Counted from the first letter of the stretch, positions 23,901 to 39,000 are shown. The stretch: 64,000 bases of DNA from Candidula unifasciata (GCA_905116865.2 CAJHNH020003113.1:446393-510392); one strand, 5' to 3'. Made by a program: numbers and translations. The notes: generated from the letters alone by a model not told the origin.

Positions 23901-26900
23901 AGACATTTGATTTCATTTGAACTGGAGAAGGAACAGAGCAAGCATGGGGAAAACCCAATTGCAGTGAAGCTGAAACCTCGACTAAGACTGAGACTAAAAC
24001 TATATACCCAATATGCTTAACATTATGGAAGCAAGTCCTTTACCCGACCTCACCACACAAAACTTCCAAAGACACTAGTTAATGCACATTTCCATTCATT
24101 TCTTGGCTGCAGCTAACCTTCTTGTGACAATGGCTCCCAATTTATTAACTCTTTTGGTAAGAGAAGGTTTTAAAAGAGATGCCAAAGTCATGAAATGGCA
24201 ACGATGACAAGTGGTTAATGCATTACTTTCAAAGTGGCAATATACACAATGATAATTACCAGTAGTGAAGCCAGAATAGTCCCAGTGCCGAAAGGGCATT
24301 TGTAAATGGCAACAAAACAAGGATTTGGTGAAATCAGACACGCTGGGCCAAACAGTGCAGATATTGCAGCCAAGCCGTAAAAAGTCTACAATACAAGATA
24401 CCAAGAGAACTGTCGACCCCTGATGTGGGCAGTTTAGAAGAATACGGGTGCTTCTGTAGAGGTTAATTTTGTTTTTTTTTGTAGCGTATTCACAAGATCT
24501 TCTCTTTTTCTTCACTTCTTCTTTTACCTCTTCCGGTGTCAAGGCAGATATGTTTGTGTCATACCAACATAGTGCAACTGGTCTTAATAAAGATATAAAT
24601 GATACCCATGTTTGCGGTTTTGGCAAACGCAGAAAAAAAAAAAAGAAGATAAAGCAGTCTACCACAGGCTTTGTATATACACTGGTTGAATGTATTTGCT
24701 CCATCCAGAGATGAAAGACACAAGAGAAAGCAAGAAATAATTATGACTGATTCCATTCTTATCTTCTTCTCCTTCCCTAGTCCTGTTCTGCATTTCAGAA
24801 TAAAGTTTTAGAGAGTTACGTTATGTTATATTATGTTATGTTATGCTAGTTTCAGCTTCATAGAAAATGGGTCACCCACCAGTTGCTCCGTTTCTGTACC
24901 AATGAAAAACACACAGAATGTTCACCACAGTCCCTTGTGGAGAGATTGACAGACTGATGTATCAGCATTTGCAATAGCATACACACACATTAAAAGCATA
25001 CAGTAGCCATCAAAAGTGCTAACACAAACAGTCTGACATTAGAAATGCAGTTCATCATCGATGGTAGCAGAGGTAACCAATAAATCAGCAGTTGCACACA
25101 CGATCAATGTTAATCACATAAGGGCACCACCAATATTGTGACGACAGGCCATAGGCCATTTTCTGAATCAACAATTCACAACACAGCACCACGTTGGTCA
25201 CAGTCGAAAAACATTCCAAATGAAATCCGCAGCTCACGGGGTCGCACCATGCACTCAACTCAGTAGCTGGGCGACAAAACTATATCCTTAAATGGAGCAA
25301 AAATGCAACGGCCACCGTCTGGCAGAAAAAACTTTGCCATGACTCAAAACAGTGGCCATAAAGCCCACTGAGAGAGTGCGAGCCGTAGTATGCAGATGCT
25401 GGTATTTATGGCCTCCGATATTCCATCTATCCATTGCCAGCATGGTTGACCTCCAGTTCTGCTTCCATTAAGTCTGAATGACAGGGCTTCCTGTGGTGCA
25501 CTGTCTGTTGGTAAGTCTTGACACATGTCTGAACCATTCGATCTGCTGTCAGATCATTTCCTGTAAGCTGTGGTAAATGCACTTGCCTACCGAAACAGTG
25601 ATCTAAGTTTATTTCCCAGTAGAGATTGGGAAGGGGGGGGATATGTGTGTGCATGTGTGCGCACAAGGGGGGAGAGGGGGTGCTGCTGCGGCTAAGTGTC
25701 ATTTACCTCCTGCTCTGTAGGCTGACTGATTTCCTAGACTGCATCATTTGGTTCTGACATTCAATTTTTATGAAGATATGTGGGGATAGGTGTTGGAGCT
25801 ACAGAGTTTGTGCAACACTCTGACCAAGTGGCTAGCCCTTTTGCTGGAGTGAGACTGAACCATACATACTGTACCCAGTGCAGTGAAGGTGATCCTCCTG
25901 ACTTCACACCTTTAGAGGCAGTATTTTGTTTTGTTCACCTGGCCTCTTCCTTTTCTTTGTGTTCACTGGCTTTAAACTCCGGTGCATTGTTCTGGCTGTT
26001 GGTTCAATTTGGGACATCGGTCTACTTCCAGAACTTAGGTTTTGTGTGTTCATCAATTTTAGATAAATATGCAGACCGTTGGTTCCTTGCCATCACCCCA
26101 GAACCTGCAAAGGAGGACCTAGCCTTTTAAGGACAGGAAATCATCTCCCACGTTGCATGCCTAGAAAATGTGAAGGCTAACATTTCACAGTAAGTGTTGT
26201 GGGACTACCTCTGGCGTATGCACACCCAAGGATCCTCATAGTTCTAGAGAGTTCATGCACTGTGCTGCCCCCCACTTAGTGTGATCCATGGGAAAAGACC
26301 AGAGTACACATGATGGTATCAAGCAATCCTGTGTGTGGTAATCTTAGTTCCAGCTTCATAGCAAACAGGTCACCCCATAGTTGCTCCACTCCTGTGCCAA
26401 CAAAAAACACACAGAATGTTGTTCACAGTCCCTTGTGGAAAGATCGATAAAATGCTGTCTCAGCATATACACTAGCATACATACGCATATGGTAGCCATC
26501 AGAAGTGCTAACACAAACAGTTTAACATTAGAAATGCAGTTCATCATTGACGGCAGCAGAAGTTACCAACACATCAGCAGTTGCACACGCGATCAATATT
26601 AATTACATAAGGGCACCACCAATATTGCGGCGACAGGCCATGAGCCATTTTCTGAATCTACAGTTCACAACACCACGTTGGTCACAGTCGAAAAACATTC
26701 CAAAAGAAATCCACAGCTCACAGGGTCGCGCCATGCATTCAACTCAGTAGCTGGCACGACAAAACTATATCCTTTCAGTCTACAAATGGATCCAAAATGG
26801 AACGGCCACCGTCTGGCAGAAGCACAAAATTCGCCCCGACGCGAAACAGTGACCATGCCCTGCATCCATTTTGACCGGATCCATCTTGTGTATATTTAGC

Positions 26901-26988
26901 ACATGACATGTGTATGGTGTGAGTAAATGAGAGGTGCGGTGGAGAATAGCAGAGAAAGAATGACAGAGATATAGATAGAAAGACTGAC

Positions 26989-27078
<90 letters not shown>

Positions 27079-30000
27079 GATAAGGAGACACATAAATAAT
27101 TGAGAGTGCGGTCGAATACACATACCCATATGAACTGCAAACATAAGGTTTATGAGTGCATCCCTGTGTCTCTCCCAGAAGCCTCTTAACATCTGTGCTC
27201 TAGGATATTTACAGCAGGACAACTCCACCAGAACCTGGTAACCACTGGCATTCTTGTACAAATAATCTTGCATTCCTCCTGCAGGCAGGATCAATAATAT
27301 ACATCAACTGTTGTAATCAGAGTCACAAATTCACTTATTCTGTAACAACCAGCTCATAATACTTTAATGCTTCTTATTCCCTCTGTGGATTTCAGGCCTC
27401 GGTTTTGAAGAAAACAGAATAGACACACTGTTCCCTAACAAGAGATCTCCTAGGTCACATCTATTCAAATGGTGGCCCACAAATCATTGTCAACTGCACT
27501 GTATTAACATTCTTTCTTTGCCTGTGCTTAGGCCTCTGACCCGTGACAACTCCAACTTTTGCAATTTTGGCTCCTGAGTAAACAGCTAAAATGTCCTGTC
27601 CAAGGTGATATCTGTCTCTAAAAAAATCTCCACTAAGTGATTTTTGTCTCTAAAAAATCTCCATTAAGTGATGTCTGTCTCTAAAAAATCTCCACTAAGT
27701 GATGTCTGCCTCTGAAAAATCTCCATTAAGGGATGTCTGTCTCTAAAAAATCTCCATTAAGTGATGTCTGTCTCTAAAAAAATCTCCACTAAGCGATGTC
27801 TGTCTCTAAAAAATCTCCACTAAGTGATGTCTGTCTCTAAAAAATCTCCACTAAGTGATGTCTGTCTCTAAAAAATCTCCACTAAGTGATGTCTGTCTCT
27901 AAAAAATCTCCACAAAGCATGTCTTATAAGAGATCACCTTAGCTGTGCTCATCTTGACAAGAATTCTTCAGACTTCCACACATAAGATGTTTATAGCAGT
28001 CAGCTGAACACATAGGATCTTTACAGTAATTACTTGAATAGTCAACATTACAAAGTCTCCTGTGGATACACAGGTTATGCAGGAGTGTGAGGGAATAAAA
28101 GAGTGGCATTTCTGGCTACAAAAGTGAAAGCTGCAGGAACACTCATACTGGACAAGTTGGAATCAAATCTTGAATCTTGAAGAAAATATTATACAGGGAA
28201 GGAGTTGTACAGATGCAATATTTTCTTTAAGGCTACTGAATATGATAAAAGTCAACATCTTATATTTATAAGAGAAGGCATTCGATCGAGTCAACAGATG
28301 CAAACTATGGAAAATTCTAGAAGATTATGGTATTCAAAATCAACTGTTGGGAAACATCATGGCTCTTTACCAGGATAGTCAGTACACAGTAAAAACAACA
28401 GAAGAAATGACAGACTGGTTTCCCTTCTCATCATGCATCAGACAGGGATGTGCCTTCTCACCATTGCTATTCACTACTCATATGGATAGAATAAAATAGG
28501 AGGCAAATACAGACACTGAAACAAATCAATGAGCTTCTTTTTGCAGATAAGCAATGTCTAATACACCACCAAGAACAGAATTTACAACATCATATTGACT
28601 CCTTACATTAAACCTGCAGACAGTATGATATGAGAAAAAACACTGCACAAAGTGAGGTAATGAGGCTAGGCAGGAAACATAATGCCAGGAACGTCTGTGT
28701 TAACGGTATTATTGTCAAACAAGTGCTAACATCAAACAAGTACGAGAATTCAAATATCTAGGAAGCATATTTACAGAGGATGACAAACTAAACAGAGAGA
28801 TAGAAGCCAGAGCACAGAAGGCAAATGCTGTCACCTACCAGTTGGTCCGATTCCAGCAAAACAGCAAATGACTAGTAGCATATTGCTACATTATATTATG
28901 AGTGCTGAACATGGGCAATGAAAAAGGAACTAGAACAGAAAATAACTACATATGAAATGAGCTGTCTCTGCAAGGTCACTAACGACACTAGATGAGACAG
29001 GGTTTCGAATTTCAGCATTAGAAAGTTGGAACAAGACCATGTCTGGATTATATTGAGAGACAAAGAATAAAATGGTTCAGCCATCTAGTGAGAATGTCTA
29101 TAAGACTTTTTAACAGTAGAGCTGCTGGGAGGAAGGCGAGAGGAAGACCAAGAAAGAGATGGATAAATGGTGTAGCTGGAATCTGCAAAAAAATTAACAA
29201 ATCCATCAATCAAGCCACCCAAGAAGTGCAAGACAAATACACAAAACCATGACACTGGGCTACAACCTGGTATCAGTGAGATGACAAAACCATGACACTG
29301 GCCTACAACCTGGTAACAGTGAGATGACAAAACCATGACACTGGCCTACAACCTGGTATCAGTGAGACGACAAAACCATGACACTGGCCTACAACCTGGT
29401 AACAGTGAGATGACAAAACCATGACACTGGCCTACAACCTGGTATCAATGAGACGACAAAACCATGACACTGGCCTACAACCTGGTAACAGTGAGATGAC
29501 AAAACCATGACACTGGCCTACAACCTGGTATCAGTGAGATGACAAAACCATGACACTGGCCTACAACCTGGTATCAATGAGACGACAAAACCATGACACT
29601 GGCCTACAACCTGGTAACAGTGAGATGACAAAAGAAGAAGAAGAGGAATCAAATCTAGATCCAATAAGAAAGGGTGTATGAGAGGAAGAGTGAAATGTGT
29701 GTACAACATGTGTGCTATTAGAACAGTTAACATCTACATCTAAAGACAACTGCTGTGGGAGACAGAGCATCTATGGGTATACCTGGTGGGCTGTGATGTT
29801 GCTTCTTAACTCTTTAGTCCCAAGGAACGCATCATACGTTCACAGGTTCCTACCTAGAAGCCCAATGAACGCATGATGTGCCGAGTTTATTACTTTCTTT
29901 ACTAACCCCTAGACCTGTGATGCTAAACCCTCTTGGGACTCAAAGAGTTAAATCAGTAATCCAGGAAGTTAACCCTGTCAACAAATGCTCAATGAATTAG

Positions 30001-33000
30001 GATGTGTTTGCCGAAAGGTGCAAATACTGCAGCTATGTTGTAAACAGCCACAAGACAATTGCATCACTTTGACAACAAAGAGAAGAAGTCAGTAATCAGT
30101 ACTTGAACAGTTATCACACTCACCATAAACTGGATACCAATCAGCTCCATTTGTTATCCCATCTTCAAAACTGTCCCCACAAGATGAGCCTAAATGCATG
30201 GTTGGATGTGTGCGGGAATATATCAGGGATAACTGCCTGAAAACATCATCATCAGGACTTTTAGAGTATCTCCGACTATTAACTGAAGAGAGACAAGAGT
30301 AGGTGTGTAAATTATAGTTGAAATGAAACAAACAATGGAACAGTTATCTGTAGGCTCCTGACAGGGCGGGCCCAGCGGTCTTAGAGCACACTTACACAAA
30401 TTAGGCTTCAAAAAAAAAAAGTGGTGAGCAGACACAGACTGCCAATGATGCTAGCAGGACTGCCCTATATTCTTCAGGTAGTGGTTGGTGATCTGTCCCA
30501 TGGAGAGCAGACACAGACTGCCAATGATGCTAGCAGGACTGCCCTATATTCTTCAGGTAGCGGTTGGTGATCTGGCCCATGGAGAGCAGACACAGACTGC
30601 CAATGATGCTAGCAGGACTGCCCTATATTCTTCAGGTAGTGGTTGGTGATCTGTCCCATGGAGAGCAGACACAGACTGCCAATGATGCTAGCAGGACTGC
30701 CCTATATTCTTCAGGTAGTGGTTGGTGATCTGGCCCATGGAGAGCAGACACAGACTGCCAGTGATGCCAGCAGGACTGCCCTATATTCTTCAGGTAGCGG
30801 TTGGTGATCTGGCCCATGGTGAGCAGACACAGACTGCCAGTGATGCCAGCAGGACTGCCCTATATTCTTCAGGTAGCGGTTGGTGATCTGGCGCATGGTG
30901 AGCAGACACAGACTGCTAGTGATGCCAGCAGGACTGCCCTGTATTCTTCAGGTAGCGGTTGGTGATCTGGCCCATGGTGAGCAGACACAGACTCCCAGTG
31001 ATGCCAGCAGGACTGCCCTATATTCTTCAGGTAGCGGTTGGTGATCTGGCTCATGGGAGCTACATCACAAGACAAGCTATAGAAGACATTGTAACATACT
31101 GTCTTGTTTGTGACCCAGATAGGTCTGATGTCTAATGACAGTGATGCAGCAAGGAGTGACAAGGGGATCACCTGGCCGAGACTGGATGCTTAGAGGAAAG
31201 GCAAGATGGGCATATAATTAGCAGACTGCTACTGGCACCATTGGTACTGGAACTCTACGCTGGCTGCTGAAGGTGGGGACGAAGTGCTCATGGTAATGTC
31301 CCAAAAGTTGTAATATCAGTTCTTGGACCAACTCAATTTAACTAGGACTGAATGTTAAGCATGAATGGTGAAGAACACAGGACATGAAGAAGAGGCAAGT
31401 AAATATATTTCAGAAAGTTTCTGCCTATCTGCAGCCTCTCATACTCTGCTACACAAAACTGCAACCACTTCCTGTATGAAATGCTATGGGAGATACAAGG
31501 ATCTTCCGTTGGTGTTACAAGTTGGTTACAATTTCTCTAAGGTTGTTCTTGATATTGTTGTACCCCATGTGGGTTAGTGGGGCCCTATGTTGGGGGGAAA
31601 GGATTAGATACTGTTGTATCCCATGTGGGTAAGTGGGGCCCGATGTTGGGGGGAAAGGATTAGATATTGTTGTACCCCATGTGGGTTAGTGGGGCCCCAT
31701 GTTGGGGGGAAAGGATTAGATACTGTTGTATCCCATGTGGGTTAGTGGGGCCCAATGTTGGGGGGAAAGGATCAGATACTGTTGTACCCCATGTGGGTTA
31801 GTGGGGCCCTATGTTGGGGGGAAAGGATCAGATACTGGCCCTTAACAGGCATACTGAAAAACGTGACTAATTAGAGATCTGCTGAAATAGAGATGAAAGA
31901 GGCTGATATCAAAACCTAGCTGTCAACCACAACACAATATGTTTCTTCCTTTTTATGGGTGAACAAAGAAGAAGAAGACCATCTTCTGCATCGTCTTTCC
32001 TTTGCTCTAGGCTTATATTTTATTTCTTCAGTTTGACTCTCTGTGGTAGCTGGTGTCACGCTATTTTTGTCAAGTGGCCAAACCCTGTAAAGCTAGTGTT
32101 ATATAATAAACTCTGTTAGTGGTATTGGTTTAAGTCTTCTTCTATCATTTATTGGACGTCAAGACTACCATCAGATAGTGCAACCAAAAGAGATAGCCCA
32201 CGGTGTATGAGATGTTCAATATATGGAAGTGAGGTTAAACAGTCATGAGCAGGACGTGATGATTCCTTGGGTGAGCCCAGTACCAGAGCACCATGTATTA
32301 GCTCTGCATTTGTGGATGCCTCCTTGGATGGCGGGGAATGCTTATGTTCTGCCCCTGCCTTCTTTTGAGGGCTGATCAGCATTATGTGGCCTCTCTGGAC
32401 CAGCCTGATTGGGGCACCACCTGTGACCTTGGAAATAAAAATGACCACCCAACAATGAGACTGCCATGTCCCCAGAAACTAACCGGAAAGGCTAACACAG
32501 TCAACAAATGCCCGCAGAAGTCGGTTGTGTTGGCCGAAAGGTGCAAATATCGCAGCTACGCTGTAAATGGACACAACACAATTACATCTTCGGATGAAAC
32601 GCAGAAGAAGAAGATGGTGCAACACAGAGAGCCGTGTCACTCAAGACATAATGGAAGCACAGTCAGAGGTCGACCACGCAAGTGATGCATAGGTGGAATA
32701 TCTGAAGCTCTAAATACTTACATTTACAGCAATAAACAATCATAAACATAAACATAAACATAAACATAAACATAAACATAAACATAAACATAAACATAGC
32801 ATATACCAATGCTCGAGGAGCAGCTGGTCAAATGGATTAAAAACAAAGGCTCTGACACAGGAAACCAGGGTTTGAATCCTTACTAAGGCTGGGAATATTT
32901 GTTTCTCTCCCCTAAAGATCCTAACTTACAAAGTCAATGAAGACAGCACCAGCACCCTAAATCCACAGGCTCAAAGAACTGCCTGCCTACAACACTAAAC

Positions 33001-36000
33001 TGGTATTTACAGACAGTACAAGAAACACAACAAATAAGTAAGGCTTGCCCCTGATGGCTCTTCAAAACCTGATATTGAAAGACAGAATAGGACTAGGGAA
33101 AAAATACATTAAAGGTAGTTTTCTATGTGTTAAGGGAGACAACCCAAAATGCATGTATAAATTAGGATAAGTTAAATAATTTTTAGTCTTCTTCTTTTTC
33201 CTAGCTTTCACCCGCTGTAAACTCCTACGGAAATTTTTAGATGTTTGTCCACTTCTGGACTTTGGTTTTGTTCCAGAACTTGTGTTTTTTGTGAATATTC
33301 ATTTTTCTGATCTGGCTTATTTATATGCAGCCTGTTTGTTACTTGCCTCTCAAGCTGATGTACTCTGACTTCAAAGGAAATACCCCAATTGCGACAGGCC
33401 TAGCAATCCGGCAATGGATTTATTATCACTACAGAAAACACAATGAGATATAAATGGACTGACCTATGGTCAAGGCGGCCAGAAGAGCTTCCCTTGACAC
33501 CCACAACGGTGAAGGAGGAAGTGAAGAAGAAGAAGAAGAATAACATGCTTTGGGGGGGGGGGGGGGAGAGGCAGTGGGTCTATTCCCCCCCTCCCCCAAC
33601 CTCCTTTTAAAATGGGGCTCCGGAACCCATACAGGGATAATAATTAGGGAAGACGAGAGATGTATGACAGAAAAGTCTGGGATGTGACTAAAAAGCAAAG
33701 AGGTGTGACAAAACAAAAATGGAAATGTGATGAATAAGCAGATAAGTAAGTAATCATAACACAAGATCAGAGAAGAGCAAACAGATGTGACAATTGAATT
33801 GAGCAAAGTGATGTGATAAAGAACAAACAAAAAAGCAAAGTGACAGATGAAAGAGCAAACATATGTGACAAATGAGCACAGCCTTACGATAAAAAAGCAG
33901 TGATATAATTTGAAAAAAAAAAAAAAAAAAGCAAAGTGATGTGATGAAAGAGCAAAAAGATGTGATAAATGAGTAAAGAGATAACATTAATGAGCAAAGA
34001 CATGCTTTCAAAGAGCAAAATGATGTGAAATAATAACATACAAATCAAACAAGTCAAAAGGTTATGGTAGAAAAGCAAGTGATGAGACAACTAGGAAAAT
34101 GTTATGATAAACAAATGATAGGATTTGATAAAAGAGTAAACAAGTGTAAAACAAGCAAAAGTAACATATGAAAGAGCACCAAAAAAAAAAAAAACAACAA
34201 CAACATATGTGTCGAAGAAATGTAATTAAATAGATACGTAGCCATTACAGACAGTGAAATGCTTGAGGTTTATGTAAAATGGTATTACCTCCAGGGAAGG
34301 AGTCAAAAGGGTAGTTGACAACCAGAGCCCCACCGTGCAGGTTCACAGAGAGGACAAAGTGTGTGGAATGTAACCAGTCTCTAACCAGGTGAGTTTCTTT
34401 TTGCTCTGGGTCCGCAAATTTGGATAATTCATCAGGAAAGTTGCGATTCAGGTCATAACCCAACGCATTGGCTCTGAAAACAGGAAATGAACAAGATTAA
34501 AACTCAGTAAAAGCCTTCTTCCTCCTACTTCTTCTTCTTCTTCCTCCTCTCCTTCAGTGATAAAACTGTATGGTTTTTTCCACTGGCTTTCCTAATTTGT
34601 CTCTAGATCTTTCAGTTTTTTGCATAAACTGTGACTAGGAAAAAGCTCAATGAAAGGAACGAGAAATATGTGCACAAATACAACCTGTTTCCACTAAACA
34701 AACTACTATCTAGAAGATAAAATGTGATTAAAAATCTAAACAAACAAGACAAGACAGCTTATAAATACTCCAGATGAGCCCGAAAACCTTGTTTCCCTGT
34801 TCACTTTAGCAATTTATAAGCTCAGTGGATTTCATGTTGATCTTGGTTTTTTAAAAACACAGTTGCATAATCAGGCAGCTGATGAAACATCTGGCTGTAC
34901 TTATACTCATCTTTTCCATTCCTTTCCTGTGAGCTTTCCGGTCTCAGTTTGTGTGACTTCTTGATATTAGCCTAACTACAGGCACTCCTATTTATGTCAT
35001 TTGAACACATCCTAAATCAAGTAAGGTTTGTCTCCAATAGAAAGTACATGCCTTAATTATTTATGAAACATCTGCTTTCTCCAAATACAAAGTATTATAA
35101 AGTTTGTCCTTCTGATTACGGATCCATACAATCTTGAATTTCTTCCTTTTTTTTACACAGTCTCACATTACTGGTCTAGATGTACCAGGAATAATCTTCA
35201 AACAAAAGAAAAGAGTCAGAACAAACAGCTCTTTCACTCTATATGCTCAGAAATCAGTATCTCTTTAATTTTTGGACATGTGTTTTCACAGATGGTTTCA
35301 TTGCACATGAAAACACAAAGATAGCTATGTGAGAATCTTGCACTTCACCGCAGAAACAACTGAACTGTGCAGATCCTCAACAATCGAGCAGAAGTGAATA
35401 ATAAAACCACCACATTCACTGACCTAAAAGAGGTCCATCACGCCATCTAGTGCTCAAACAGGACAGCATCATCTATGAAATCAAGAACATTGGACTGCTG
35501 TCTACAAGAACTCAACTAGTCTCTTAGTGGACACTGGCCCACTGTGGTAACCCTGGAAACGAAAAGGCAAACAAGCTTGCAAAGATGGTTGGAAACCTAG
35601 AGCAGCCTTACCCACCTCTGAGCTTTAAACAGGCAAAGACACACTTAAAACAGTCCATGAAAACAAAACTGGAGATAGGAGAATAACGATTACAGACAAA
35701 AGCATGACAGTATAATCAGGCCAGGCTGAAATGCTCAAACCAACATTCTCAGACTCACAGCAGAACACTGTAAACCCAAAGCGCACCTACATCAAATGTG
35801 TCTTGCTAACTCTGCAGCATATCGTTGTGGCTTGTCAGAGTATGTCTTACCTAAAAGATGAGTGTCTGAAGTGTCAAAAGCAAGATGAGCCTGTGTGCCC
35901 ATTTTGTGACCCTCTGGGAAAAAAAATGTGTATATTTGTCATTACCTAGACTATCTTCCCATAAAGTCATCACAGCTCACTCCTCAACTCCTCCAATAAA

Positions 36001-39000
36001 AACAGCTAGAAGCATCTTTTCATACGATTTTATAAAGGAATCACAACTGCACTCCACTGACAACAGCTAACTTACCTTCCAATGAGACCATCACAACTAC
36101 CCTCCAGGGACAACAGCTAACTGACCTTCCAATGAGACCATCACAACTACCCTCCACTGACAACAGCTAACTGACCTTCCGAAGAGACCATCACAACTAC
36201 CCTCCACTGACAACAGCTAACTGACCTTCCGATGAGACCATCACAACTACCCTCCACTGACAACAGTTAACTGACCTTCCGATGAGACCATCACAACTAC
36301 CCTCCAGGGACAACAGCTAACTGACCTTCTGATGAGACCATCACAACTACCCTCCACTGACAACAGCTAACTTACCTTCCAATGAGACCATCACAACTAC
36401 CCTCCACTGACAACAGCTAACTGACCTTCCGATGAGACCATCACAACTACCCTCCACTGACAACAGCTAACTGACCTTCCGATGAGACCATCACAACTAC
36501 CCTCCACTGACAACAGCTAACTGACCTTCCGATGAGACCATCACAACTACCCTCCACTGACAACAGCTAACTGACCTTCCGATGAGACCATCACAACTAC
36601 CCTCCACTGACAACAGCTAACTGACCTTCCGATGAGACCATCACAACTACCCTCCACTGACAACAGCTAACTGACCTTCCGATGAGACCATCACAACTAC
36701 CCTCCACTGACAACAGCTAACTGACCTTCCGATGAGACCATCACAACTACCCTCCACTGACAACAGCTAACTGACCTTCCGATGAGACCATCACAACTAC
36801 CCTCCACTGACAACAGCTAACTGACCTTCCGATGAGACCATCACAACTACCCTCCACTGACAACAGCTAACTTACCTTCCGATGAGACCATCACAACTAC
36901 CCTCCACTGACAACAGCTAACTGACCTTCCGATGAGACCATCACAACTACCCTCCACTGACATCTCATAACCGTCAGGATTCATTGTGGGCATAATATGG
37001 ACATGAGTTGTGTTGAGGAACCGTGTTAAGCTCTCATTCTTTCCATACTCCAGCAGCAAATGCTCGGCCAGATGGAGCACCAACTCCCTGCCAACCACCT
37101 GGAAACAGAAGCAACCACTTTACAGCATTTGTTACACTAGACTGTACCATGCTAAACTGGTTTGTTACACTAGACTTTACCATGTTAAACTGGTTTGTTA
37201 CACTAGACTGTACCATGCTAAGCTGGTTTGTTACACTAGACTGTACCATGCTAAACTGGTTTGTTACACTAGACTTTACCATGTTAAACTGGTTTGTTAC
37301 ACTAGACTTTACCATGCTAAACTGGTTTGTTACACTAGACTGTACCATGCTAAACTGGTCTGTTACACTAGACTGTACCATGCTCAACTGGTGAAAGGTA
37401 AAGGTAAAGTCGGGAAATGTGAACCGGCATCATTGCATACGGTTATAAACCATAAGTGCTCTGCCACCAGTACAGACAGCTGATAAGAAACTGTCCGCCT
37501 GTGTCGCCGTTCGCACGTAACTCTGTAGCTACAGCGACGTTCCTTCATTTACCCTAGAGTGTCCCTCTGGTACCCATTTCCTAAAGGCTGGGAGAACCCC
37601 AGGAACCACCCGGTTTTAAACATCGACCGTGGCTGCAGCGAGTCGCAGCTGGATTTGAAAGTAAACCTCCTATCGACTGCGCTAACGCGGCTCAACTTTA
37701 CCATGCTAAACTGGTTTGTTACACTAGACTTTACCATGCTAAACTGATTTCTTACACTAGACTTTAGCATGCTAAACTGATCTGTTACACTAGACTTTAG
37801 CATGCTAAACTGGTTTGTTACACTAGACTTTAGCATGCTAAACTGGTTTGTTACACTAGACTTTACCATGCTAAACTGGTTATTATGAGAAGAAGGAAAC
37901 TGGAACATGTTGTGATCACTGTAAAGATCTTTGGAAAAGAGACAGAAGAAGACAACGAAGAGAAAATTTTTCACACCCGTCTGTCACAGCATGGAGGGGT
38001 GTTAGCACACGAACAGATACATACATGCTGTTAAAGATCACATGATCCCCAACGCCAGTTGACAAAACATTTGATGATGATGATTAAAATTAATTTGATC
38101 TTTAATAGAATCATACGCTTCCTTTCAATTTTTAATGAGATAATATCCTTTGAGTAAGCCACTGAAAATCATTCAATATGACACACTTAACATATGTGCT
38201 GTAGGTTACTAACGCCTGTCAGTACAGTATGAAATAAACAACTTTTGTCTTTCAACAGCTGTAGACATACAAATGTTAACAAAAATGCACACAAAGAATA
38301 CAAACAATTGAGGAAAATTTCTTACCTCATTACCATGCATATTGGCAACCAATTTTACGTTTGGAATCAAAGGGTGATGCTGGGATGCATTCACACCTAC
38401 AACAATCACCCACAAGTCTGCACCTGAGAAATATCATTTAAAAAAAAATTATCCAAATGATAATCTGAGATTAAAAAAATTGAATCTTTAAGTCTTACCA
38501 AGTATTAATAGCAAAGCCATCTAAATGAATTCAGTATCAAGTGTGAGAACTCGTATAATATGAAAATGACCATCGGAAAGAAAACACACACACACACACA
38601 CACAGTCAGAATGATAGGTAATAGATGGACCGTGTTGTGTGGGGAGGGCATGTCAGGAAGGGAATGAGAGTGAAGGGAAAAAATGATTGCAGAAAAGATG
38701 AGAGCTGAGCGTCTGAGAAGAAACAGATTAAACACAAATGTCGATAACAAAGTTCCTGAAATCCCGTGCTATAAATGTGGAAGACTTTTCTTGACACGGG
38801 CGGGTCTTGCTAGTCACACTCGCCTTATTCTGTGAGTCGCATGTCTCCCCATAGCGCAATATAACACTATCGTCTGGAAAGACGGAAAGGTGCAAATCAA
38901 GGTAGACAACAAGAAACTATATCAATAATATAATTAACATATAGATGAAACCTCTTCCTCTTCTCTTCCACCTTTTACCTCAGCGAAGTGTCGGGGGGAG

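Noticed and set aside
24096..24704. Open frame of about 202 codons on the minus strand in intron 6
   Set aside because: No recognisable domain, composition not protein-like, and it overlaps a short dispersed repeat segment (CRYCSH-like part shared with 30020 and 32530).
36847..36925. Extension of exon 3 beyond its donor as coding sequence
   Set aside because: It diverges from the family at the donor, reads repeat units and ends at TAG. Splicing at 36925 restores the conserved R157 and DLNRNFPD.
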